The notes under the pieces are model-generated. The model was not told the DNA's origin, made no database searches, and worked only from the letters and a program-made list of their open reading frames with translations. A stretch of 64,000 nt of DNA from an uncultured Pelagibacteraceae bacterium (GTDB taxonomy: Bacteria > Pseudomonadota > Alphaproteobacteria > Pelagibacterales > Pelagibacteraceae): positions 75,196 to 139,195 of the forward strand of contig CABXTC010000001.1 in assembly GCA_902515095.1 (NCBI GenBank), written 5' to 3'. Numbering within the stretch: the first letter of the stretch is position 1; every line of letters begins with the position of its first letter. The translations under genes and the position numbers were made by a program. Below, one piece after another: positions 36,321 through 48,065 of this stretch.

Positions 36321-37322
36321 TTAAATATTACGTTTTATTTTTTTTATCAAATTTCCTTTTACAATTCTATTGCAAACATCTAAAGAATTTGAAAAACCAA
36401 TAAAATCAGTCCCACCATGACTCTTAACTACTGGTGAGTCTAATCCTAAAAAAATTGCTCCATTATATAATCTTGGATCTAAACGTTTTTTAAACTTATT
36501 TAGGTTCGAATAGTTTAAAAGTGCAGAAATTTTTCCCAAAATTGTGTCTGTCATTGATTTCTTTAGTTCTTTTATAATAAAATTAGCTGTACCCTCCGCT
36601 GTCTTAAGGGCAATATTGCCTGTAAACCCATCAGATATGATTACATTTATTTCACCATCCATTATTTGATTACCTTCGATATATCCTGCAAAATCATAAT
36701 TTGAGGATTTTTTATTATTTAAGATCTTAAAAGTTTCTTTTATAGTTTCATTTCCTTTCAGTTCTTCAGATCCAATATTCAATAAACCTATATTTGGTTT
36801 TTCATTTGGATATAGAGAAGTATATAAAGATGCACCCATAATTGAAAAATCTAATAAATTTTTTGAACTGCATTCAATGTTGGCCCCTAAATCTAAGACA
36901 ACACTCATACCGCTTTTATTAGGCCATAGAGCTGAAAGTGCTGGTTTGTCAATATTTCTTATCATTTCGAGATTTAATTTTGCAATGACTAAAAGAGCAC
37001 CTGTATTTCCAGCAGATATTATAATATCAGTCTCTCTTTTTTTTACACTTTCGATTGCTAGCCACATACTGGTATCTTTGCCTCTTTTAGCTGCCTCTAA
37101 AGGACTATCTGTGCTACGGACAAAATTTTCTGTGTGAATAATTTCAAAACTATTAGTATTAATTTTATTATCAATTAATTTATCAATCTCTTTTTTGTTA
37201 CCAAAAATTTTAAAATAAACATTTTTATTTTTATAATGATTGTGAATAATTCCATCAATCACTTTCTTTGGTGAGTTATCACCTCCCATTGCATCAACTG
37301 CAATTTTTACAATATCCGACAT
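36321..37322 (-). CDS. plsX: phosphate acyltransferase PlsX
   Basis: IAVDAMGGDNSPKKVIDGI, SAGNTGALL, VISDGFTGNIALKTAEG. Confidence 0.96.
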   Translation of the reverse strand: MSDIVKIAVDAMGGDNSPKKVIDGIIHNHYKNKNVYFKIFGNKKEIDKLIDNKINTNSFEIIHTENFVRSTDSPLEAAKRGKDTSMWLAIESVKKRETDIIISAGNTGALLVIAKLNLEMIRNIDKPALSALWPNKSGMSVVLDLGANIECSSKNLLDFSIMGASLYTSLYPNEKPNIGLLNIGSEELKGNETIKETFKILNNKKSSNYDFAGYIEGNQIMDGEINVIISDGFTGNIALKTAEGTANFIIKELKKSMTDTILGKISALLNYSNLNKFKKRLDPRLYNGAIFLGLDSPVVKSHGGTDFIGFSNSLDVCNRIVKGNLIKKIKRNI

Positions 37323-37340
37323 TTTAAAATATTAGATTAT

Positions 37341-37523
37341 TTAGTCCTTTGGGTCTATAACTTGACGACCTTTGTACATACCTGTTTTTAAATCTAAATG
37401 ATGAGACAGCCTATATTCTCCTGATTTTTTATCCTCAACAACATTCTTTGATGAGAATTTCATATTTTGAGCTCTTCTCATACCTGTTCTAGATGGAGTT
37501 TGTTTTCGTTTAGGTACAGCCAT
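37341..37523 (-). CDS. rpmF: 50S ribosomal protein L32
   Basis: [19 protein letters not shown]. Confidence 0.96.
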   Translation of the reverse strand: MAVPKRKQTPSRTGMRRAQNMKFSSKNVVEDKKSGEYRLSHHLDLKTGMYKGRQVIDPKD

Positions 37524-37525
37524 AA

Positions 37526-37987
37526 TTATTGGTTAATTACACTTTTTAAGTAAGAATTCAAAGTTTTTTTTGATAAATTATCCAAATATTTGTCAAAATA
37601 TTCTACTAATTCATCGATATTAGTGAAATTTTCTAAAAATTTTGAAATAATATCCCTTTTTTTATCAACACCTATATCATTCCAAAAATGAATATCTGAA
37701 ATAATTGCGTGAAAAACGTTAATGTAATCTTTCATTTTCTTGTTTATTGATTGATCACCATAACCGATTTCTCTTATACTTAGTTCTAATTGTCTAAAAT
37801 TAAAATCATATATTTCTTGGAGTTCTTTTTCATTTTCCTCACTTTTAAAATTTTTTAAAAAGAAGGCAAAATGTAAAAGAAAAATAATCAAACGATCATT
37901 AAAACTATCTTGTTTACTAAGGTTTTTATAAAGTAATTTATTTGTAGTTAATTTGATTAAATTGTTATAAAAATTTATATAATTCAT
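37526..37987 (-). CDS. ubiquinol-cytochrome c chaperone family protein
   Basis: [16 protein letters not shown]...[28 protein letters not shown]. Confidence 0.8.
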   Translation of the reverse strand: MNYINFYNNLIKLTTNKLLYKNLSKQDSFNDRLIIFLLHFAFFLKNFKSEENEKELQEIYDFNFRQLELSIREIGYGDQSINKKMKDYINVFHAIISDIHFWNDIGVDKKRDIISKFLENFTNIDELVEYFDKYLDNLSKKTLNSYLKSVINQ

Positions 37988-37990
37988 TTC

Positions 37991-38455
37991 ATGAAAATAT
38001 TATTAATTATTTTAACTTTATTTTTAACTAATTGTAAATTAAATAAAATTGTAAATCACCACGGAATACATAATTTAGAGATAAAAAGTAAAGAACTTTC
38101 AATAGATAGATCCAACGTTAATGATATTAAAAAAATTCTTGGGCCACCGTCTTCAACCAGTTATTTTAATAACGACATATTTATTTATATAGAAAGAAAA
38201 ACATCAAATTCAAAATTACTTAAACTTGGAAAGAAAAAATTAATTGCAAATAATGTTCTATTATTAGAGATTGATAAAAGAGGTATGTTAGTTAAGAAAA
38301 AATTACTTAATAAAGACGATATTAATAAACTAAGACTTTCAAGAAAAGAAACTGAAATTACTACAAGTCAGGATTCGTTTGTGATAAAAGCCTTATCTGG
38401 TGTTTTAGACAAAATGGATGATCCCCTTGGAAAAAAAAGAGGATCATTAAAATAA
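37991..38455 (+). CDS. bamE: outer membrane protein assembly factor BamE/SmpA-like lipoprotein
   Basis: Lipobox LTNC, DRSNVNDIKKILGPPSSTSYFNNDIFIYIERK. Confidence 0.88.
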   Translation: MKILLIILTLFLTNCKLNKIVNHHGIHNLEIKSKELSIDRSNVNDIKKILGPPSSTSYFNNDIFIYIERKTSNSKLLKLGKKKLIANNVLLLEIDKRGMLVKKKLLNKDDINKLRLSRKETEITTSQDSFVIKALSGVLDKMDDPLGKKRGSLK

Positions 38456-38459
38456 TTAT

Positions 38460-40565
38460 CTATCCAGCTATAACAGCAAGCAACAATAAAGCGACTATAT
38501 TTGTAATTTTAATCATAGGATTTACTGCAGGACCAGCTGTATCTTTGTATGGATCGCCTACTGTGTCACCTGTAACAGCTGCTTTGTGGGCTTCAGAACC
38601 CTTTCCACCGTGATTTCCATCTTCAATAAACTTTTTTGCATTGTCCCAGGCGCCACCACCTGCTGTCATTGATACTGCAACAAATAGTCCTGTAATAATT
38701 ACACCAAGCAACATTGCACCAACAGATGCAAGTGCTGCTACTTGACCACCAATTGATAGAATTACAAAATATAAAACTACAGGAGAGAGAACAGGTAATA
38801 ATGAAGGAATAATCATTTCCTTAATTGCTGCAACAGTTAGTAAATCAACTAACTTTGCATAATCAGGTTTTTGCTTTCTTTTCATTATCCCAGGATATTT
38901 CTTAAACTGTCTTCTCACTTCTACAACAACAGCACCACCAGCTCTTCCAACGGCTTGCATACCCATGGATCCAAATAAGTATGGTAACATTCCTCCAATT
39001 AGTAATCCAACAACAACATATGGATTGGATAAGTCAAAAGTAACTACAATTCCTTCCAAAGCTGAACCTGCTTCTTTTGAAAAATGTTTTATATCTTCAG
39101 TGTACGCTGCAAATAAAACTAGCGCACCTAATCCTGCTGAGCCTATAGCGTAGCCTTTTGTAACTGCTTTTGTTGTGTTACCTACAGCATCTAATGCATC
39201 TGTAGTTTTTCGAACTTTTTTATCTAAATTAGACATCTCTGCAATACCACCAGCATTATCTGTAACTGGCCCATAAGCATCTAATGCTACAACCATGCCA
39301 GCCAAAGCAAGCATAGTTGTTACTGCTATCGCAATTCCAAATAGACCTGCAATCATATTGGTCGTTAAAATACCTGCAACTATTATGAGTGCTGGAATAG
39401 CTGTTGCTTCCATAGAAACAGCTAGACCTTGAATAACATTTGTTCCATGGCCTGTTGTTGATGAAAAAGCCACAGATTTAACTGGTCTATAACCAGTTCC
39501 AGTATAATATTCAGTAATCCAAATTAATAATCCTGTAATTACAAGACCAATTACACCACAATAATATAAATCCATTCCATTAAAAGTTTTGTCGTTAACC
39601 GTATATTCATTAGTAAAACCAATAACAAAATCTGTTACTGGCCATAAAATAGCTAACGAAGCTAAAGCAGAAACGATAAAACCTTTATATAATGCATTCA
39701 TAACATTATTACTTTTTCCAAGTTTTACAAAAAAAGTTCCAATAATAGATGTTATTAAACAGGCAGCACCTATTGTAAGAGGATAAATCATCATATTTAA
39801 ATCCCCCACAAAGAAAATTGATGATAAGACCATTGTCGCTACAATAGTCACAGCATAAGTTTCAAATAAATCTGCCGCCATTCCAGCACAGTCACCCACA
39901 TTATCTCCAACATTGTCAGCTATAACAGCTGGATTTCTAGGATCGTCTTCAGGTATTCCCGCTTCAACTTTCCCAACTAAATCTGCACCAACATCTGCAC
40001 CTTTTGTAAAAATTCCACCACCCAATCTTGCAAAAATCGAAATTAGCGATGCACCAAAACCTAGGGCAACTAGTGCATTAATAATTTCTCTATCTTCAAT
40101 ATTTAATTTTAATAACAAATAATAATAAACAGCTATTGCTAATAACGCTAAACCAGCTACCAACATACCAGTAACAGCACCTGATTTAAAAGCTACTGAG
40201 AGCCCTTGTGCTAGACCTTTTCTTGAAGCTTCAGCAGTTCTTACATTAGCCTCTACTGAAACTAACATACCAACATAACCAGCTATACCTGATAAAGATG
40301 CACCAATTAAATAACCAAGGCCAACTAATGGACTAAATGCAATACTTACAATAACTAATACAACTACTCCAACTATGGAAATAGTTTTGTACTGTCTCGC
40401 TAAGTATGCTTTTGCTCCAATCTGTATCGCAGAAGCGATTTCTTGCATTTTTGAATTTCCAGCGCTAGAATTAAGAATATTTTTTCCAGTTAAATATCCA
40501 TAAACAATAGATAATAGACCCGCTACGATAGTGTATAATAATATAGTTTCAACTGTTTCGTTCAT
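38460..40565 (-). CDS. hppA: membrane-bound H+/Na+-translocating pyrophosphatase
   Basis: [54 protein letters not shown]. Confidence 0.98.
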   Translation of the reverse strand: MNETVETILLYTIVAGLLSIVYGYLTGKNILNSSAGNSKMQEIASAIQIGAKAYLARQYKTISIVGVVVLVIVSIAFSPLVGLGYLIGASLSGIAGYVGMLVSVEANVRTAEASRKGLAQGLSVAFKSGAVTGMLVAGLALLAIAVYYYLLLKLNIEDREIINALVALGFGASLISIFARLGGGIFTKGADVGADLVGKVEAGIPEDDPRNPAVIADNVGDNVGDCAGMAADLFETYAVTIVATMVLSSIFFVGDLNMMIYPLTIGAACLITSIIGTFFVKLGKSNNVMNALYKGFIVSALASLAILWPVTDFVIGFTNEYTVNDKTFNGMDLYYCGVIGLVITGLLIWITEYYTGTGYRPVKSVAFSSTTGHGTNVIQGLAVSMEATAIPALIIVAGILTTNMIAGLFGIAIAVTTMLALAGMVVALDAYGPVTDNAGGIAEMSNLDKKVRKTTDALDAVGNTTKAVTKGYAIGSAGLGALVLFAAYTEDIKHFSKEAGSALEGIVVTFDLSNPYVVVGLLIGGMLPYLFGSMGMQAVGRAGGAVVVEVRRQFKKYPGIMKRKQKPDYAKLVDLLTVAAIKEMIIPSLLPVLSPVVLYFVILSIGGQVAALASVGAMLLGVIITGLFVAVSMTAGGGAWDNAKKFIEDGNHGGKGSEAHKAAVTGDTVGDPYKDTAGPAVNPMIKITNIVALLLLAVIAG

Positions 40566-40643
40566 ATAAACCTTAAGTTATTGGTTGTTAATTTTTTAAA
40601 GCCGGACAATACAAAAAAAGATAAAAAAGACAATCATTAACTT

Positions 40644-41603
40644 TCAAAATTGGTGCACATAACCTTTGTTATTAGGCTCTATTTGCTTACCTTTTGCATC
40701 AATAACGATTGATTTATTTTTACCAGATATGATTTTGCCAATTTTTGTTATTTTAACTCCTGTATTTTTTGAGATCTTTTTAATGATTCTGTCCTTATTT
40801 TTATTTGCTGTAAATAAAATTTGATAATCATCACCATTTGATACAATTTTTCTCTTTTTAAATTTTTTTATACTTATCAAATTACTCAAGTGTGAAGAAA
40901 TTGGGATTTCATCTTCATTTAATTGAAAAGAAATATTTTGTTTATTAATCATCTTTTTTAAATCATCAAAGAGTCCATCTGAAATATCAATAGAAGTATT
41001 TGCAAATTTAGACAAATGATTACATAATCTAATTTGTAATTCAGGTTGATAGTATTTATTTGTGAAAAAATTAGCAGTCTCTTTATTCAAATTTATTTTA
41101 TTCTTTAATATTTGGAGACCTATAAAACTATCACCCAAGTCACCTGTTACGTATATATTATCATTTAAACAAGCTTTATTTCTGTAAACTATTTTTTTTG
41201 AATAGCCTAAAGAAGTAAAAGTAAAACTTAATTTATTTGAAAATGTGGTATCACCACCACATAAATTCAATCCGTATTTTTTCTGTTCTTTTTTAAGTGA
41301 ATTAGAGATTTTGGATAAATTTTTTTTTGAGAATGTTTCTTTATTTCCAGATCCAGAAATAAAATAAAATTTAGGTTTAACTCCTTTACAAATTAAATCA
41401 GATATTGATGATCGCAAAATTTTCTTGATTACTAAATCAGGAGATTTAAAATTAACAAAGTGAGTTCCAATAATATAAGTATCTACAGATATTACTAGTC
41501 CTTTTGATTTATCAAAAAAAACATCATCATTTAGATTAAGTGCTGAAATGTTTTTTTTTGAAATTTTAGAAAAATAATTATTTATTAATTCAAATTCATG
41601 CAT
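40644..41603 (-). CDS. thiL: thiamine-monophosphate kinase
   Basis: DVFFDKSKGLVISVDTYIIGTHF, GDLGDSFIGLQIL, SIDISDGLFDDLKK, VSNGDDYQILFT. Confidence 0.93.
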   Translation of the reverse strand: MHEFELINNYFSKISKKNISALNLNDDVFFDKSKGLVISVDTYIIGTHFVNFKSPDLVIKKILRSSISDLICKGVKPKFYFISGSGNKETFSKKNLSKISNSLKKEQKKYGLNLCGGDTTFSNKLSFTFTSLGYSKKIVYRNKACLNDNIYVTGDLGDSFIGLQILKNKINLNKETANFFTNKYYQPELQIRLCNHLSKFANTSIDISDGLFDDLKKMINKQNISFQLNEDEIPISSHLSNLISIKKFKKRKIVSNGDDYQILFTANKNKDRIIKKISKNTGVKITKIGKIISGKNKSIVIDAKGKQIEPNNKGYVHQF

Positions 41604-42000
41604 TTTTTGATCTAAGTTTTTTTCCTAAATTATCTAACAAAGCATTTAGATATTTTGTTTGTGAATCTTCTAAGAAAAAATTGGATGAATTTAAATACTC
41701 TTTAATAATAATATTAATTGATAAATTTGGTTTATACATAAATTCGTAAGTTGCTGCTTTTAAAATTGTTTGCAAAATTTTATCTAATTTTTCAAAAGTA
41801 AAATCTTCACCAAGTTTGTTCTTTAATTCATCTAATATAAGATCATTTCTTTCAATTGTGCCATAAACAATATCTTTAATAAATTTTTTAAATCTATGCT
41901 TTGGAAAATCTAAATTATTCTCTTCATTAAAAAATTTACTATATAATTTTTGAATAATAATTACTCTTGGATTAGTTTGGGGACTGAATTGTGTTCTCAT
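41596..42000 (-). CDS. nusB: transcription antitermination factor NusB
   Basis: IQKLYSKFF...LQTILKAATYEFMYKPNLSINIIIKEYLNSSNFF...YLNALLDNLGKKLR; gene order ribH-nusB-thiL. Confidence 0.88.
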   Translation of the reverse strand: MRTQFSPQTNPRVIIIQKLYSKFFNEENNLDFPKHRFKKFIKDIVYGTIERNDLILDELKNKLGEDFTFEKLDKILQTILKAATYEFMYKPNLSINIIIKEYLNSSNFFLEDSQTKYLNALLDNLGKKLRSKNA

Positions 42001-42386
42001 TTTTGGGACAGAACTGAAATGATAGCTTTTGCGGCTTCTGCTCCCTTTTTTTTTCTAGCTTTAGCTTGAGACATATTAAGACAAGTAATTATCCCATTGC
42101 CAATAGGTTTTTTACTTGTAACTGATAAATTCATAATTGCGTTTGTTGAGGCCTGCGAAATAAAATCAAAGTGAGGAGTTTTTCCTTTGATTACACAGCC
42201 GAGAGCTAAAAATGCATCATATTTATTTATGTTACGTGATATTGTTACAGGGATCTCGAAAACACCAGGAACTTTGATAGTATCAACTTTATTTGTTTTG
42301 GGTATGATATTTTTGGCGCTTTTAATTAACCCATCAGCAATATCTTTATAATAATTTGCTAAAATAATAAGAATTTTTTTTTTCAT
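41997..42386 (-). CDS. ribH: 6,7-dimethyl-8-ribityllumazine synthase
   Basis: VPGVFEIPVTISRNINKYDAFLALGCVIKGKTPHFDFISQASTNAIMNLSV. Confidence 0.95.
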   Translation of the reverse strand: MKKKILIILANYYKDIADGLIKSAKNIIPKTNKVDTIKVPGVFEIPVTISRNINKYDAFLALGCVIKGKTPHFDFISQASTNAIMNLSVTSKKPIGNGIITCLNMSQAKARKKKGAEAAKAIISVLSQK

Positions 42387-43486
42387 TAAATCAATTCCTG
42401 TTTTTTAATTTTTATACCATATCCATCTAAACCAATAACTTTTTTTGGAGATCTTGTAATTAATATCATATTTTTAATATTTAAATCTTTAATTATTTGA
42501 GCGCCAATACCATAATTTTTGATGGATTTATCACTACCTTTTTTATTAAACTCTTTGTTTTTATATTTTTTTAATGTCTGAGTTACTGATCTTAAATTTG
42601 AATCTTTAATAAACACTAATACACAATTTTGGTAATTTTTAAAATAATTTAAAGTTTTATTAAATGAATTTGGTAATTTTTGATTTATCAAATAATTTTG
42701 AACTATGTTTGATGAAATAACTCTTACTCTTGGGGTTGTACCTCTTTTTATTTTTCCTTTTATTAGTGCAAAATGTTCAGAACCATCCAGTAAATTTTCA
42801 TAAATTTTAATTTTATATTTTTGTTTTTTTACATCTATTTGGCTTTGTTTTTTAAGTTTAATAAGTTTCTCTTTTTTTAGCCTATAAGCGATTAAGTCCT
42901 CAATTTTACCAATCAAAAGTTTGTGCTTATTAGCAAAATTAAATAAATCTTGTCCTTTTGCCATAGTTCCATCTTCATTCATGATTTCACAAATTACTGC
43001 AGAATTATTTTTTTTTGCTAGTTTAGAAATATCCACAGAGGCTTCCGTATGCCCTGCTCTAACAAGAACACCTCCATCTTTAGCTATAATCGGAAAAACA
43101 TGACCAGGTGAAACAATCTCACTTTTTTTAACATTTTTTTTAGAAGCAATTTTTATAGTTTTGGCTCTATCTTTTGCAGATATGCCCGTTGTTATCCCTC
43201 TTTTTGCCTCTATAGAAATTGTAAATGCAGTCTTATTTCTTGATTGGTTAACAGGTGACATTAAAGATAAGTTTAACCTTTTTGCTTGAAGATTATCTAA
43301 AGCAAGGCAAATCAAACCCCGGCCATATTTAGCCATAAAATTAATATTCTTTGAATTTGTATCTGACGTTGAAATAACTAAATCACCTTCATTTTCTCTT
43401 TTTTCGTCATCAACTAATATGAACATGCCACCTTTTTTTGCAACTTTAATGATTGTATCTATTGATGCAAAATTATTTTTTGTCAT
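42386..43486 (-). CDS. ribB: 3,4-dihydroxy-2-butanone 4-phosphate synthase with degenerate GTP cyclohydrolase II-like C-terminus (RibBX-type)
   Basis: FILVDDEKRENEGDLVIS, GLICLAL, GHVFPI, RAGHTEASVD; C-terminal half lacks the GCHII Cys cluster. Confidence 0.9.
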   Translation of the reverse strand: MTKNNFASIDTIIKVAKKGGMFILVDDEKRENEGDLVISTSDTNSKNINFMAKYGRGLICLALDNLQAKRLNLSLMSPVNQSRNKTAFTISIEAKRGITTGISAKDRAKTIKIASKKNVKKSEIVSPGHVFPIIAKDGGVLVRAGHTEASVDISKLAKKNNSAVICEIMNEDGTMAKGQDLFNFANKHKLLIGKIEDLIAYRLKKEKLIKLKKQSQIDVKKQKYKIKIYENLLDGSEHFALIKGKIKRGTTPRVRVISSNIVQNYLINQKLPNSFNKTLNYFKNYQNCVLVFIKDSNLRSVTQTLKKYKNKEFNKKGSDKSIKNYGIGAQIIKDLNIKNMILITRSPKKVIGLDGYGIKIKKQELI

Positions 43487-44066
43487 TAAAATAATTTCTA
43501 ACGTATTTGGATAATATATCTATCTCAATGTTTACTAAGTTAAATTTTCTTAGGCTCGATAAATTAGTTTCATTATAGGTATGAGGAATAATCCATATCT
43601 GAAAACCTTTTTGAGTGATTTTTGAAATAGTTAGAGAAATGCCATTCACACAAATAGATGCTTTTTCGATAAGATTTTTTCTTTCTTTTTTGGATATCTC
43701 AAAGTCAAAAAGAAATGATTTGTCAATTTTTCTTATTTTCAAGATTTTTCCAACTGTATCAACATGACCCTGGCAAATATGACCAGAAATTTTGGTTCCA
43801 TATTTGAGAGGTAATTCTAAATTAATTCTATCATTAATTTTTAAAAATCTAAATCTAGAACGTGATATGGTTTCTTTTGAAAGGTAAAACTCCATTATCT
43901 TTAACTTATAAGAGATTAAGGTTAAACAAACACCATCGCAAGCAACTGACAGGCCTATATCTTTTTTTGTGATCTTTAAGTTGCTTTTTATAAATAGATT
44001 TAAACCTTTTGGTCTATTTACAATTTTACTGACAGTACCTTGGTTATATATTATTCCGTTAAACAT
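43473..44066 (-). CDS. ribE: riboflavin synthase alpha chain
   Basis: MFNGII, VACDGVCLTL, GHICQGHVDTVGKI, CVNGISLTI. Confidence 0.95.
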   Translation of the reverse strand: MFNGIIYNQGTVSKIVNRPKGLNLFIKSNLKITKKDIGLSVACDGVCLTLISYKLKIMEFYLSKETISRSRFRFLKINDRINLELPLKYGTKISGHICQGHVDTVGKILKIRKIDKSFLFDFEISKKERKNLIEKASICVNGISLTISKITQKGFQIWIIPHTYNETNLSSLRKFNLVNIEIDILSKYVRNYFNDKK

Positions 44067-44067
44067 A

Positions 44068-45174
44068 TTATTTCTTATATAATGTAATTTTATCTTTACC
44101 CAAATTCAAATTTAAATTAACTTTATTTTTAAATTTCTTGTCTAGTAGTTTCAAATCATTAAATGCAAGGTATCCAGGTGATTTCGGTATTTTTTTTATT
44201 CCTCTAAAGAGATAAAATTCATTAAAAAATTTTTTTCTTAAAAGTTTACTTGTTAATAAAGCACCTCCTTCAACTAGTAAATTCCTACATCCGTACTTAA
44301 AAATCTTTTTTAAAATCATTTTAAAATCAAAATTTTTATTTTTGTGAAGCTTAGATTTTAAAAGAAAAACTTTTTTTTTCTTAAACTCTAAAATTTTAGA
44401 TTTTTTGGCTTCATTGTAAAAAATTAGTGTATTATTTGAATTTGCAGTTCTTATTATATAACTATTTAAATCAGTCTCTAGCTTGTTGTCTAAAATAATT
44501 CTCTTTGGTGAAAAATGTTCTAATCCCTTTAACCTACAATTCAATTTTGGATTATCTTTATTAAGTGTTTTGTAAGTAATCAAAATGGAATCATTTTTAT
44601 ATCTTAAAAAATGTGTAAATTTATCTGAATATTCATTCGTAATTTTTCTATTTGACTTACTATAAATCATATTGTTTTTAGCCACAGCAATTTTTCCAGT
44701 AACAAAAGGTATTTTGGAATTTCTATTTATGTTGTATGATTTATAAAAATCTTTTGACTCTTTAACCAAAATTCCTTTATGAACTTTAATCTTATTCTTA
44801 GATAAAATTTTAAAACTTTTTCCTTTTACTTTTTTATCAATGTCGTTTGAAGGATAATAAACTTCAGATATACCACTTTTAACAATTTTTTGTGTGCATG
44901 GCGGTGTCTTTCCATAATGATTACATGGCTCAAGTGTAACATACATTATTGAACCATTTAAATTATCATATGAGTTCGCTATTGCATTATATTCTGCGTG
45001 TGGTCTTCCGTTAAAACCAGTGCGCCCGATTGATACAATTTTATTCTTTTTAACTATTACACAACCAACAGATGGATTATCTCCAGTAAGACCTTTTCGT
45101 GATCTTGCTAAAATAAAAGCAAGTTTCATGAAATTTTTATCTTTTGATGAAAATTTATCTTTTTTTGTAGACAT
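44068..45174 (-). CDS. ribD: bifunctional pyrimidine deaminase/reductase RibD
   Basis: [53 protein letters not shown]. Confidence 0.95.
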   Translation of the reverse strand: MSTKKDKFSSKDKNFMKLAFILARSRKGLTGDNPSVGCVIVKKNKIVSIGRTGFNGRPHAEYNAIANSYDNLNGSIMYVTLEPCNHYGKTPPCTQKIVKSGISEVYYPSNDIDKKVKGKSFKILSKNKIKVHKGILVKESKDFYKSYNINRNSKIPFVTGKIAVAKNNMIYSKSNRKITNEYSDKFTHFLRYKNDSILITYKTLNKDNPKLNCRLKGLEHFSPKRIILDNKLETDLNSYIIRTANSNNTLIFYNEAKKSKILEFKKKKVFLLKSKLHKNKNFDFKMILKKIFKYGCRNLLVEGGALLTSKLLRKKFFNEFYLFRGIKKIPKSPGYLAFNDLKLLDKKFKNKVNLNLNLGKDKITLYKK

Positions 45175-45613
45175 CTAATTTGTCAACAAATTGTACAAAA
45201 TCTTTTTCTTCCCTGAAGTTTCTATAAACAGAGGCAAAACGAACATAGGCAACTGGATCTAATTCTTTCAATCCTTCCATAACCATAGTACCAATAGTAT
45301 TTGTTGATATTTCACTTTGACCTAGCTCTTCAAGAGTTCTTGAAATTTTACTTATGAATTTTTCAGCAGTTTCTGTATCGATTGGGCGTTTCTTTAAAGC
45401 TATATAAATTGATTTTGATAATTTATCTCTATCAAACGCAGACTTTCTACCATTCTTTTTAATTACCATAATTTCTCTAAATTGAACCCTCTCAAATGTT
45501 GTAAAGCGTGCACCACAAACACAAAGTCTTCTTCTTCTTATTGCTGTGCCATCTTCTGTAGGACGTGAGTCGACAACAGAGGTCTCCCCTTTTTTACATA
45601 TTGAACAAATCAT
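45155..45613 (-). CDS. nrdR: transcriptional regulator NrdR
   Basis: [45 protein letters not shown]. Confidence 0.96.
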   Translation of the reverse strand: MICSICKKGETSVVDSRPTEDGTAIRRRRLCVCGARFTTFERVQFREIMVIKKNGRKSAFDRDKLSKSIYIALKKRPIDTETAEKFISKISRTLEELGQSEISTNTIGTMVMEGLKELDPVAYVRFASVYRNFREEKDFVQFVDKLDVYKKR

Positions 45614-45616
45614 TAA

Positions 45617-46930
45617 TTATAAGTTCTTATATATCGGAAATGATGAAGTTAAAGAGATAACTTCATTTTTTACTTCATTTTCTATTTTACTGTTATCAGT
45701 CGGATTTTCAGATAAACCTTTTAATGTTTTTGTAATTAACTCACCAACAGTTTTAAATTCATTTAAGCCAAAACCTCGTGTTGTAGCTGCTTGAGTTCCA
45801 AGTCTTATTCCAGAGGTGATCATTGGCTTTTCAGTATCAAATGGGATACCATTTTTGTTACAAGTAATGTTTGCTCTTGAGAGGCTCTCAGCTGCAAGAT
45901 TTCCTTTAACATTATAAGGTCTTAAATCAACTAACATCAAATGAGTATCAGTACCGTCTGAATAAATCTTAAAACCATTATTTTTTAAAGTCTCAGCTAA
46001 CATTTTTGCATTTGCTAAAACTGATTTTATGTAATCTTTGAATTCTGGTTGTAAGGCTTCTAGAAATCCAGCTGCTTTTGCTGCAATCACATGCATTAAA
46101 GGACCACCTTGATAACCTGGGAAAACTGCAGTATTAAATTTTTTTGCTAGATCTTCATGATTGGTTAATATTATTCCTCCTCTTGCACTTCTAAAAACTT
46201 TGTGTGTTGTTGATGTAACAACATGAGCATGATCACATGGGTTTGGGTAACCTTTACCAGCTACTAAACCTGAAAAATGTGCCATATCTACCATAAGATA
46301 TGCTCCAACTTTATCCGCAATCTCTCTGAATTTTTTGAAATCTATTACTCTTGAGTAAGCACTTCCGCCAGCAATAATTAATTTTGGCTTATGTTCTAAA
46401 GCTAGTTTTTCAACATTGTCATAATCTATTAACTCAGACTTCTTATCAACATCGTAACCTATAGCATTAAACCATTTTCCAGACATTGAAATTTTTAAAC
46501 CATGCGTGATGTGACCACCTGAATTTAGACTCATTCCCATAAAAGTATCTCCGGGACTTAGTAGCGCTAAAAAAACAGCACCATTTGCTTGTGCACCAGA
46601 ATGTGGTTGAGCATTAGCAAATTTACAGTTGAATAACTTTTTTAATCTTTCAATAGCTAAATTTTCAGCAACATCTACATGTTCACATCCGTTGTAGTAT
46701 CTTTTACCTGGATAACCTTCCGCATATTTATTTGTTAAAACAGATCCTTGAGCTTCAAGCACTGCTTGAGAAACAATATTTTCCGATGCAATCAACTCAA
46801 TATGTTGTTGTTGTCTTGTTAGTTCATCTTTAATTGCTTTATATAATTCAGGGTCTTTTAAAGATAAACTATCTTCAAAAAAACTTTTATAGCTATCGTT
46901 TAAATAATTTTTTTCACTAGACATAATCAA
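45617..46930 (-). CDS. glyA: serine hydroxymethyltransferase
   Basis: [50 protein letters not shown]. Confidence 0.98.
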   Translation of the reverse strand: MIMSSEKNYLNDSYKSFFEDSLSLKDPELYKAIKDELTRQQQHIELIASENIVSQAVLEAQGSVLTNKYAEGYPGKRYYNGCEHVDVAENLAIERLKKLFNCKFANAQPHSGAQANGAVFLALLSPGDTFMGMSLNSGGHITHGLKISMSGKWFNAIGYDVDKKSELIDYDNVEKLALEHKPKLIIAGGSAYSRVIDFKKFREIADKVGAYLMVDMAHFSGLVAGKGYPNPCDHAHVVTSTTHKVFRSARGGIILTNHEDLAKKFNTAVFPGYQGGPLMHVIAAKAAGFLEALQPEFKDYIKSVLANAKMLAETLKNNGFKIYSDGTDTHLMLVDLRPYNVKGNLAAESLSRANITCNKNGIPFDTEKPMITSGIRLGTQAATTRGFGLNEFKTVGELITKTLKGLSENPTDNSKIENEVKNEVISLTSSFPIYKNL

Positions 46931-47352
46931 ATCTTCTTTATTCTTTTTAAGTGTCTTCCACCATCAAATTTAGTATTTAAAAAAATACTTACGAATTTTA
47001 AAGCATTTTTTTTACTAATTAATCTAGAGCCTAATGTAATGATGTTTGCATCATTATGCAATCTGGATAATTTAGTTGATTTCGTATTAAAACATTGAGC
47101 AGCACGTATATTTCTATGCTTATTTGCCGCAATATTCATCCCTGTACCTGAGCCACAGACTAAAATACCTATGTTATTTTTACTTACTTTTACTTTTTTT
47201 GCGAGTTTGTGTGCATAATCAGGATAATCTACCCTAACATCTTCTATAGGCCCCAAGTCCTCAAAGTTTATTTTTTTTCTTCTAAGAGAATTTTTTATAT
47301 CTTCCTTTAATCGAAATCCTGCGTGATCGGATGAAATAAATATTTTTTTCAA
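46927..47352 (-). CDS. rpiB: ribose-5-phosphate isomerase B
   Basis: [43 protein letters not shown]. Confidence 0.94.
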   Translation of the reverse strand: MKKIFISSDHAGFRLKEDIKNSLRRKKINFEDLGPIEDVRVDYPDYAHKLAKKVKVSKNNIGILVCGSGTGMNIAANKHRNIRAAQCFNTKSTKLSRLHNDANIITLGSRLISKKNALKFVSIFLNTKFDGGRHLKRIKKI

Positions 47353-47353
47353 A

Positions 47354-47992
47354 TCAGTTAAACTTATAATCTAAAACACATGCAACTAAATGAATTCTAT
47401 TTTCTTCTCCACCATTAAATGCATTATGGTATTTTGTGTTATTTGTAATCCAAACAGATCCATCAGCTGGCATATGCTTGGCTACATTGTCTATAACCAT
47501 GATGCTACCAGGATTTGTTATTATAGGAATATGTAATCTTGGTTCTGGATCTCTGTGCCAACTTAAAGTAGAACGTGGTTCTTTAAGTAAGATTCTCATT
47601 CTACCTAATTTGTATTTAGATGATAATATATCATGCACATGTTTAAAATAGGTATTTTCATAATCTTTTACAAATTCAGAGTAAGCGGACTCGTCAATTG
47701 TTTCACTTCTAACAACTTCTTTGCCTGATTTATCAGGTTTAGTCCAATATACACCTCTGGCTTTGTCTCCTTTAATTGAGTCTGGGTCACCGGGTATCTG
47801 TGTTAATGATATCGCTCCAAAATGAGTTACACCTGCATCCTCAAATTTTTTAATGTTGACTATTTGACTGTATGCTTCTTGAAGTTTAGAAATATCAAAT
47901 TTAATTTCTTGCTTTTGAAAATCTCTAAAGTCTAAAACTCTCTCATCTTTTTTAATATGTAAATCTATTACTTTTGTGTTTTCTATTGTCAT
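47354..47992 (-). CDS. aspartyl/asparaginyl beta-hydroxylase-like 2OG-Fe(II) oxygenase
   Basis: STLSWHRDPEPRLHIPIITNPGSIMVID...WITNNTKYHNAFNGGEENRIHLVA (HxD...H...R pattern). Confidence 0.8.
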   Translation of the reverse strand: MTIENTKVIDLHIKKDERVLDFRDFQKQEIKFDISKLQEAYSQIVNIKKFEDAGVTHFGAISLTQIPGDPDSIKGDKARGVYWTKPDKSGKEVVRSETIDESAYSEFVKDYENTYFKHVHDILSSKYKLGRMRILLKEPRSTLSWHRDPEPRLHIPIITNPGSIMVIDNVAKHMPADGSVWITNNTKYHNAFNGGEENRIHLVACVLDYKFN

Positions 47993-48065
47993 CGTGATTG
48001 CTTTGTACCTTTTTTATTGTATATGTGTATATTACATTTGTCGCATTTTTTAAATAAATTTAAAT

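Noticed and set aside
39589-40122. Small plus-strand ORFs antisense to hppA
   Set aside because: Mirror of a conserved, confident gene; no independent evidence
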